Assembly (NCBI GenBank): GCA_028718575.1
Contig: JAQULN010000013.1
Span: forward strand, 1 to 15,828
DNA length: 15,828 bases
Direction: 5' to 3'
DNA from: Candidatus Krumholzibacteriia bacterium
GTDB taxonomy: Bacteria; Krumholzibacteriota; Krumholzibacteriia; LZORAL124-64-63
Shown here in pieces: positions 7,245-12,978 of the stretch; position 1 is the first letter of the stretch, and each line of letters opens with the position of its first letter. The translations under genes and the position numbers were made by a program. The notes beneath the pieces were generated by a model. It did not search any database. It was not told the DNA's origin and worked only from the letters and a program-made list of their open reading frames with translations.

Positions 7245-8695
7245 CGACCGACGGCAGCGACCGCCCCGACGGCACCGATCGCGCCGACGACGCGCGGGAT
7301 GCCGACCGCGTGCTCGACCCAGCCAATTTGGAGGCGGAGCGCTATCAGTACGCCCAACGTCTGGGCGACATGATCGCGGCCCGCGACGATGCGGGCCTGG
7401 CCCAACTCGCCGCCGAACTCTCGGCCGGCGACCTCTCGGAGATCTTACGGCCGTTCTCGGTCGCCGACACGGTGCACGTTCTGCGGCAGCTCACGCCGGC
7501 TTTTTTGGCGGAGGTTCTCGCGGAGATCGACAACCGCAGTACATCGGCCTTCTTGACGCTGCTGGACCACGCGGAGATCGCCGAGATCCTCGAGGAGATG
7601 CCCTCGGACGAAGCGACCGACGTCATCGGCAGCCTCGACAGCGAACAGCAGGAGCTGGTGCTGGCGGCGATGGACGCGGACGAGCGGGCCGAAGTCGTGG
7701 ACCTGCTGCAGTACGGTCCCGAAACGGCGGGCGGCCTGATGGGCAAGGAGGTCCTTTTCTGCCGCGACGATCAGACCTGCGGCGAAGCGGTGATGGGTTT
7801 GCGCGCTCACGACGAGGACGAGTTGGAGGAGATGCACTTCGTCTTCGTCACCGACGAGCGTGGGCATCTGGTCGGCCGCGTACCCCTGTTCCGGCTCTTG
7901 TTGACGCCGCCGGCGACGCCGATTCTGCAGGTGATGGAGCCGGATCCGCTGTATGTGCACGTGGACCTCGACCAGGAAGAAGTCGCGCAGTTCATGATGA
8001 CGCACGACCTGATCACGCTGCCGGTGGTGGATCACCGGCACCGGCTGGTCGGTCGCATCACCGCGGACGATGTGCTGGACGTGTTGGAGGAGGAGGCGAC
8101 CGAGGACATCTCCCGCATGGCCGGCGTCTCGGTCGCGGAGTTCGGCGAGCAATCGTCGACGCGTGTGGCGCGGTCGCGCCTGCCTTGGCTGCTAGGGGGG
8201 CTGGCGGGCCAGTTCGGCGCCATCCTGGTGATGCAGCGTTTCGAACAGAGCCTGACCAACCTCGTGGCGCTGGCGTTCTTCATCCCGGCGATCATGGCCA
8301 TGGCCGGCAACGTCGGGATCCAGACCAGCTCCGTGGTGGTGCGCGGCCTGGCCACCGGCGAGGTGGATTACTTCCACCTGGGCCGCCACTTGCTGCGGGA
8401 GCTCTTCATCGCGCTGTTGCTGGGCTCTGTGATCGGCGCTTGTCTGTTCGGCATCGGCAGCGTGGTGGTCGGCAACTTGAGCCTCGCCGTCGTGCTGGGG
8501 TTGTCGATGTTGCTGGTGATCATCTTCGCGGCCACGGTCGGCACCGGCGTTCCGCTCTTGCTACACCGGCTCGGGATCGATCCTGCCGTGGCCACCGGCC
8601 CGTTCATCACGACCGCCAACGACGTGTTCGGTCTGTTGATCTATCTGGGCCTGGCGACGTTGATGCTGAGTTTACGCAACGGCGGCGGTCCATGA
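7241..8695 (+). CDS. mgtE: Magnesium transporter MgtE
   Basis: Mg2+-selective channel/transporter of the inner membrane, gated by cytoplasmic Mg2+, 484 residues. An Asp/Arg-rich leader of about 25 residues is followed by the helical MgtE_N domain (about 35-165, ending YGPETAGGLMGKE). A CBS pair occupies about 170-290, and a linking plug helix precedes residue 313. The membrane domain has about five hydrophobic segments, at about 315-333, 340-357, 385-411, 415-440 and 460-478. Family hallmarks are IPAIMAMAGNVGIQTSSVVV at about 348-367 with RGLATGE, and GIDPAVATGPFITTANDV, in which Asp447 corresponds to the conserved pore aspartate of the family. The ATG overlaps the DUF502 stop, with GAGG 7 bases upstream. 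The TGA overlaps the recO start. All key elements are intact, so an active Mg2+ channel is expected. Confidence 0.96.
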   Translation: MTTDGSDRPDGTDRADDARDADRVLDPANLEAERYQYAQRLGDMIAARDDAGLAQLAAELSAGDLSEILRPFSVADTVHVLRQLTPAFLAEVLAEIDNRSTSAFLTLLDHAEIAEILEEMPSDEATDVIGSLDSEQQELVLAAMDADERAEVVDLLQYGPETAGGLMGKEVLFCRDDQTCGEAVMGLRAHDEDELEEMHFVFVTDERGHLVGRVPLFRLLLTPPATPILQVMEPDPLYVHVDLDQEEVAQFMMTHDLITLPVVDHRHRLVGRITADDVLDVLEEEATEDISRMAGVSVAEFGEQSSTRVARSRLPWLLGGLAGQFGAILVMQRFEQSLTNLVALAFFIPAIMAMAGNVGIQTSSVVVRGLATGEVDYFHLGRHLLRELFIALLLGSVIGACLFGIGSVVVGNLSLAVVLGLSMLLVIIFAATVGTGVPLLLHRLGIDPAVATGPFITTANDVFGLLIYLGLATLMLSLRNGGGP

Positions 8696-9495
8696 GCCTT
8701 TTACCGCGGCCCAGCGGCAGCGGGCGAGGCTTCGTGCTGCGCGCGTGGCCGACGGGCGAGACCAGCGTCGTGGTCGCGGTTCTCGTCGACGGCGTCGGTT
8801 TGTTGAGGCTGTTGGCGAAGGGCGCCCGCGAACAACACTCGCAGTTGCGGCCTCTGGTGCAGCCCGGGCGGCTGGCGGATCTGGAGTTCTCGCTGGATCC
8901 TGCGCGTGAGCTGCAATACCTGCGCGGCGGCACCGTGTTACTGGATCCGCTGGCCGTGTCGCCGACCTTGGAGAGATCGGTCTACCTGCTGGCCGCGCTC
9001 GAAATCATCGACTGTTGCCGGCCCGGCCACGGTCATGAGACCGGGCTATTTACGCTTTGCGAGGCCTATGTCGAAGTACTATCCTGCGCCGACCCCGGCC
9101 GCGAGGCGGCGCTGTACTACGCGTTCGAGATCGCGCTGCTGGAGTTGCTGGGGGTGCGCCCCGAGCTGGAGATCTGCACGCACTGCGGAGCGCGCCGAGC
9201 GCAGGCGGCCGACGGCGTTGCTTGGCTGAGTCCGGCGGCGGGCGGTCTGGTTTGCGGCGGTTGCGTCGACGCGGGCGTCGAGGGCGGCGGCGCGGCGGTC
9301 ACGCGCCGTCTGACCCCGGCGGATCTGGCGGCGTGGCCGGAGCTGGCCGCGGCGCCCCGGATCTGGCCCGTGCAGCCTTTGGCCCGCGAGGCCGCGCGCA
9401 ACTGGGGCGTGATGCTGCACCGGTTTCTCGAGTACCATCTGCCCGGGTACCGGTTGCCGGCGTCGCTGGCGTTGCTGCGCGGACAGCCGCGATGA
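8692..9495 (+). CDS. recO: DNA repair protein RecO
   Basis: Recombination mediator that works with RecR to load RecA on SSB-coated single strands; cytoplasmic. It has 267 residues, normal for RecO. The N-terminal OB-fold half includes the usual opening (GFVLRAWPTGETSVVVAVL, then GLLRLLAKGARE). The helical C-terminal half contains ALYYAFEIALLELLGVRPEL and a four-cysteine zinc site, C162-x2-C165 and C188-x2-C191. The motif HRFLEYHLP near the end is typical. The ATG overlaps the mgtE stop (ATGA). No strong Shine-Dalgarno is visible, so translation probably depends on coupling with mgtE. Position directly before glyQ-glyS matches the recO-glyQS order known in other bacteria. Confidence 0.94.
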   Translation: MSLLPRPSGSGRGFVLRAWPTGETSVVVAVLVDGVGLLRLLAKGAREQHSQLRPLVQPGRLADLEFSLDPARELQYLRGGTVLLDPLAVSPTLERSVYLLAALEIIDCCRPGHGHETGLFTLCEAYVEVLSCADPGREAALYYAFEIALLELLGVRPELEICTHCGARRAQAADGVAWLSPAAGGLVCGGCVDAGVEGGGAAVTRRLTPADLAAWPELAAAPRIWPVQPLAREAARNWGVMLHRFLEYHLPGYRLPASLALLRGQPR

Positions 9496-10409
9496 GCTTG
9501 ACCGGGCGGAAAGGATCTGTTTTGCGGGACTATCAAGACATGATCGCCGCCCTGCAGGATTTCTGGCGCGCGCGCGGCTGCGTTATGCTGCAGCCTTACA
9601 ACTCGGAAGTCGGCGCCGGCACCTTCAATCCTGCGACTTTTTTACGCGCGCTGGGCCCGGAGCCGTGGCGGGTGGCCTATGTCGAACCCAGCAAGCGTCC
9701 CAAGGACGGCCGCTACCTGGAGAATCCCAACCGCGTGCATCAGTTCCTGCAGTACCAAGTTCTGCTCAAGCCGAATCCGCAGAACAGCCAGGAACTCTAT
9801 CTCGATTCGCTGCGAGCGATCGGCATCGACCCGCGCCGGCACGACGTGCGCTTCGTCGAAGACGACTGGGAATCGCCCACCTTGGGGGCGGCCGGCCTCG
9901 GCTGGGAAGTCTGGCTCGACGGCATGGAGATCTCGCAGTTCACGTACTTCCAACAGGTCGGCGGCTTGCGCTGCCAGCCTGTCTCGGTGGAACTCACCTA
10001 CGGCCTGCTTCGCCTCGCCATGTTCCTGCAAGGCTGCAACCATGTGAAGGATTTGCGCTGGGGCGGCGGCCTGACCTGGGCCGACGTGATGGGCCAATTC
10101 GAGAAGGAGTACAGCGCGTTCAATTTCGAACATGCCGACGTGGAGATGTACCGCCGTTATTTCGAGGACCGGCAGCGCGAAGCCCGCACTCTGTTGGAGG
10201 CCGGGCTGGTCTATCCCGGTTACGACGCGGTGGTCAAGTGCAGCCATTTCTTCAACGTGCTGGAGGCCCGCGGCGCCATCTCCGTGACCGAGCGCACCGG
10301 CTACATTGCGCGCGTGCGCAACCTGGCGCGCCTAGCCGCGCAGACCTATGTGACCAGCCGCGAGCGCCTGGGCTACCCTCTGCTGCGGCGGGACGGAGTC
10401 ACCTCATGA
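9492..10409 (+). CDS. glyQ: Glycyl-tRNA synthetase alpha subunit
   Basis: Catalytic subunit of the bacterial alpha2beta2 glycyl-tRNA synthetase, 305 residues, cytoplasmic. It is close to full family identity in many blocks: GCVMLQPYNSEVGAGTFNPA, LGPEPWRVAYVEPSKRPKDG, VRFVEDDWESPTLGAAGLGW, EVWLDGMEISQFTYFQQVGG and ISVTERTGYI. Several positions normally near-invariant differ. Class II motif 3 reads TYGLLRLAM with Leu173 before the catalytic Arg174, where TYGLERLAM is usual. PSKRPKDGRYLENPNR replaces the common PSRRPTDGRYGENPNR. The arginine itself is kept. The ATG overlaps the recO stop; only a weak purine signal precedes it. The first about 12 residues are not conserved, so the true start could be slightly downstream, but no better one is evident. 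The stop overlaps glyS (ATGA), as expected for subunits made in fixed ratio. Confidence 0.96.
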   Translation: MSLTGRKGSVLRDYQDMIAALQDFWRARGCVMLQPYNSEVGAGTFNPATFLRALGPEPWRVAYVEPSKRPKDGRYLENPNRVHQFLQYQVLLKPNPQNSQELYLDSLRAIGIDPRRHDVRFVEDDWESPTLGAAGLGWEVWLDGMEISQFTYFQQVGGLRCQPVSVELTYGLLRLAMFLQGCNHVKDLRWGGGLTWADVMGQFEKEYSAFNFEHADVEMYRRYFEDRQREARTLLEAGLVYPGYDAVVKCSHFFNVLEARGAISVTERTGYIARVRNLARLAAQTYVTSRERLGYPLLRRDGVTS

Positions 10410-12589
10410 CGGGCGACCAGAGACGCCTGCCGTTTCTACTGGAGATCGGCAGCGAAGAGATTCCCGCGCGGTTCGTGCCGACGGCCATGGCGGCGCTACA
10501 GGAGCGACTGACAGCGCTGCTCGTGGACCTGCATCTGGATGCGGATCCGGTGCGGGTCGCGGCTACGCCGCGCCGACTGACGGCGATCTGCGACAGCGTG
10601 GCCGTCCGCCAGCCGGACCGCCCCGAAGAAATCAAGGGGCCGCCGCTCGCCGTGGCCTTCGACGCCGCCGGGCAGCCCACCCGCGCCGGTCTGGGGTTTG
10701 CGAGCAAGCTCGGGGTCGCGTTCGACGCTTGCGAGCGCGGCCGCGATCAGCGCGGCGAGTATCTGCTGGTCCGCCGCACGGTGGCGGGCCGCACCGCCGC
10801 CGCCGTGCTGGCGGAACAACTGCCGTCGCTCGTCTTGTCGCTGCCGTTCCGCAAAACGATGCGCTGGGGCGATCTGGAGATCGAGTACGCGCGGCCGCTG
10901 CAATGGTTGGTCTGCCTGCTCGGCAACGAGGTGATCCCCTTGACGGTCGGCAACCTGGTGAGCGGCCGCGCGACGCGCGGGCATCGCACGTTGGCGGCCG
11001 ACGCCGCCCGCGACATCGCGACGTGCGCCGACTACGCGAACGCGCTGGCGGCGCTGCACGTGGTCATCGATCCCCAGGTCCGCCGCGAGCGGATCCTGGG
11101 ACAAGCCGTGGCGTGCCTGGCCGAGTTGGCCGAGCCGGCGGTTCTTGTCGCGGACGAGGAATTGCTCACCGAAGTGGTGCACCTCTGCGAACACCCGACG
11201 GCGTTCGTGGGGTCGTTCGCAACCGAGTATTTTGAACTACCGGCGGAAGTCATCACCACCGCGCTGAAATCGCACCAGCGCTACTTCGCGGTGCGGCGCG
11301 GCGATCACGGCGAGCTGCTGCCGCGATTCGTCGCGGTCCGCGACGGCGGCGCCGAGCACCTGGAAACCGTGCGCGCCGGCAATGAGCGCGTGCTGCAAGC
11401 GCGATTGGCCGACGCTCTGTTCTACTGGCGGTTCGATCAACAAAGGACTCCCGAGCAACACGCGGCGGAACTGGCGCGGGTGACCTGGCTCGAGGGCTTC
11501 GGCAGTGTCGCCGATCAGACCCGCCGCGCGGCCGCGCTGGTCGAGCACCTCTGGCAGGGCGGCCTCGGCGCCGGCGGCGATGTCCCGGCGCCTCTGCGCC
11601 GCGCCGCCGCGCTCAATCGCTTCGACCTCGTCACCGAGATGATCAAGGACGGCAAGGAGTTCACGAAGCTCGAGGGCATCATCGCTGCGCACTATGCCGC
11701 CGCCGCAGGCGAGGACCCGACGGTCTGCCGGATTCTAGCGGCCTGCCAGTTGCCGCGTTCGGCGACCGACAGCCTTCCTGGCGACCCGCTCAGCGACGTC
11801 CTGTCGGTGGCGTGGCGCCTCGATACCCTGGCGGGCTGTTGGCTGGCGGGGTTCGTTCCCACCGGCGCCAAGGACCCCTATGCGCTGCGCCGTCATGCGC
11901 TGGCTGTCCTACGCATCCTGTTGGAACGCCGGGCTCGTGTGGATCTGCGCGATCTGCTCGGCAAGGCGCTGGCGCCTTATCGCGAGTACCGACCGGACGC
12001 CGATCCGGAGACGACGGCGGCCGAATTGCTCGCGTTCATCATGGTGCGGCTGGAGACCTGGCTCACTGACAGCGGCGGGGCCGAGTTGGCGGTCGTGCGA
12101 GCGGTCCTGCCGGTGCGGGGCCAAGATCCGGCCGACGCTGCCGCCTGGATCGAAGCGCTACATAGTTTTCGTAATCAGCATGATTTTTTACTATTGGCTC
12201 GTGGTTTCAAACGCTGCACCAACATTCTAGAACGGGACGTGCTGGCCGCCGATCAGCGGCTGCTAGCGGTGGCACGCTGGCAGGCCGGCGGCCGCGGAGC
12301 CGCCGGAGAGGATTTCGGACGGTTGGTCCAAGCGCAGGAGCAGCGGTTGCATCAGGTCGTAGCCGGGTCGGTTCCGGAACTGCTCGCGGCCGAAGCAGCA
12401 GAAGACTATGTCTCTGTCTTTAAAATACTTGCTTCATTCGGCCCGGTCATCGACACGTTCTTCGACACCGTACGCGTCAATACCGACGACCCCGAGTTGC
12501 GCCAATTGCGACACAGTTTTTTACGGGAGATCCACGCGCTGTTCCAGCGCTACGCGGACTTCTCTTTGGTGGCGCCGGAGGAGGGATAG
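10406..12589 (+). CDS. glyS: Glycyl-tRNA synthetase beta subunit
   Basis: tRNA-binding subunit of the two-subunit glycyl-tRNA synthetase, 727 residues. It begins with the family signature LPFLLEIGSEEIPARFVPTA and ATPRRLTAI, followed by RPEEIKGPPLAVAFD and PFRKTMRWG. HD-type and central blocks are recognisable: EVITTALKSHQRYF, MIKDGKEFTKLEGIIAAHYA and FVPTGAKDPYALRRHALAV. The C-terminal DALR-type anticodon-binding domain closes the protein (FFDTVRVNTDDPELRQLR and ALFQRYADFSLV). The ATG overlaps the glyQ stop, with GGAG 7 bases upstream. Two short stretches (about 12158-12240 and 12407-12436) use AT-ending and rare codons such as ATA, CTA, TTA, AGT and AAT, in contrast to the rest of the gene, although the protein there is conserved. 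This is the last gene of the operon. Confidence 0.96.
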   Translation: MTGDQRRLPFLLEIGSEEIPARFVPTAMAALQERLTALLVDLHLDADPVRVAATPRRLTAICDSVAVRQPDRPEEIKGPPLAVAFDAAGQPTRAGLGFASKLGVAFDACERGRDQRGEYLLVRRTVAGRTAAAVLAEQLPSLVLSLPFRKTMRWGDLEIEYARPLQWLVCLLGNEVIPLTVGNLVSGRATRGHRTLAADAARDIATCADYANALAALHVVIDPQVRRERILGQAVACLAELAEPAVLVADEELLTEVVHLCEHPTAFVGSFATEYFELPAEVITTALKSHQRYFAVRRGDHGELLPRFVAVRDGGAEHLETVRAGNERVLQARLADALFYWRFDQQRTPEQHAAELARVTWLEGFGSVADQTRRAAALVEHLWQGGLGAGGDVPAPLRRAAALNRFDLVTEMIKDGKEFTKLEGIIAAHYAAAAGEDPTVCRILAACQLPRSATDSLPGDPLSDVLSVAWRLDTLAGCWLAGFVPTGAKDPYALRRHALAVLRILLERRARVDLRDLLGKALAPYREYRPDADPETTAAELLAFIMVRLETWLTDSGGAELAVVRAVLPVRGQDPADAAAWIEALHSFRNQHDFLLLARGFKRCTNILERDVLAADQRLLAVARWQAGGRGAAGEDFGRLVQAQEQRLHQVVAGSVPELLAAEAAEDYVSVFKILASFGPVIDTFFDTVRVNTDDPELRQLRHSFLREIHALFQRYADFSLVAPEEG

Positions 12590-12597
12590 GGCGACCG

Positions 12598-12650
12598 GCT
12601 TCGCCATGCTGGCACCGCGATCGATTCGTCGAAGCACTGTGTTCTTTTTT
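12598..12650 (+). terminator. Weak candidate terminator after glyS
   Basis: GCTTCG (12598-12603) pairs with CGAAGC (12630-12635), and a run of six T lies at 12645-12650. The stem is only 6 bp with a 26-base loop, and 9 bases separate it from the T-run, so this is not a canonical intrinsic terminator. It is listed because it is the only stem plus T-run combination between the operon end and the next promoter candidate. Confidence 0.2.
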
Positions 12651-12662
12651 GCATAAATGCCA

Positions 12663-12691
12663 TTGACTCTGACGCGGTGTTCCTGTAAGGT
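12663..12691 (+). promoter_or_regulatory. Candidate sigma70-type promoter for the secreted-protein gene
   Basis: TTGACT (-35, 5 of 6 to consensus) at 12663-12668 and TAAGGT (-10, 3 of 6) at 12686-12691 are separated by exactly 17 bases. Transcription would start near 12698, about 280 bases before the ATG at 12979. A second, perfect -35 hexamer TTGACA at 12774-12779 lacks a fitting -10. The assignment rests on hexamers and spacing only, and the organism's housekeeping promoter consensus is unknown. Confidence 0.4.
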
Positions 12692-12948
12692 AACCCTGCG
12701 ACTCATGGGCAACGAGTTCCCCAATCCCCTGTGAGGTGCGCTGTCCTGGTTTCCCGCTCACTTGTTGCATCACTTGACACGTTCACAAGTCATCCAGGTC
12801 TGTGTAGCTTTGAGGAGGTTTACTCACGCGACGCGCGCAGACTGGCTGCGCAAACTGGACGGCCTTCCAAGGGAACGACTTGTCTGCTACAAAAAGTGCG
12901 TCGGTGCGTTCCATGACCGGCGCGTGAAGACTGTTCGCCAAACCATGT

Positions 12949-12963
12949 GTTGACCTGGTCAAC
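12949..12963. repeat. Perfect 7-1-7 inverted repeat just upstream of the secreted-protein start
   Basis: GTTGACC-T-GGTCAAC is a perfect palindrome of 15 bases ending 15 bases before the ATG at 12979 and 3 bases before the G-rich ribosome-binding stretch (12967-12972). As DNA it has the symmetry of a dimeric regulator site. As RNA it could fold a 6-bp stem with a 3-base loop next to the ribosome site. Which of these applies, if either, cannot be told from one copy. Confidence 0.45.
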
Positions 12964-12978
12964 GATGGGGGGAAAAGC

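Larger units (their letters stand above)
12590..12978 (+). other. 389-base intergenic/leader region between glyS and the secreted-protein gene
   Basis: No convincing gene is visible. Composition is visibly less GC-rich than the flanking genes, at least from 12635 to 12830. It holds a weak terminator candidate, a promoter candidate (12663-12691) and short inverted repeats. The repeats are ACTTG/CAAGT at 12773-12791, GCGCAG/CTGCGC at 12835-12851 (5-base loop) and GGAACG/CGTTCC at 12872-12912. A perfect palindrome lies at 12949-12963. A strong Shine-Dalgarno string GAGGAGG at 12812-12818 has no ATG, GTG or TTG at usable distance. Two short open frames (61 and 63 codons) start with non-ATG codons, have no ribosome site and show no recognisable similarity. 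If the promoter is real, the secreted-protein mRNA has an untranslated leader of roughly 280 bases. Confidence 0.7.

Noticed and set aside
12774..12791. Perfect TTGACA hexamer within an ACTTG/CAAGT inverted repeat as a second promoter
   Set aside because: No acceptable -10 hexamer occurs at 15-19 bases downstream, so it is only mentioned within the leader description.
12835..12851. GCGCAG-ACTGG-CTGCGC hairpin as an intrinsic terminator
   Set aside because: It is followed by CAAAC-type sequence and not a T-run, so it fits a leader hairpin better than a terminator.
12762..12953. Small plus-strand frame of 63 codons in the intergenic region, and an overlapping 61-codon frame at 12731-12916
   Set aside because: Both need non-ATG starts without a Shine-Dalgarno, and the only strong one (12812) lies inside them with no start after it. 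The translations match nothing I know. A small protein cannot be excluded but is not supported.
12590..12978. Possible tRNA, 4.5S RNA or tmRNA in the gap
   Set aside because: No T-arm consensus, acceptor pairing with CCA, SRP-loop motif or tmRNA tag could be found on reading.
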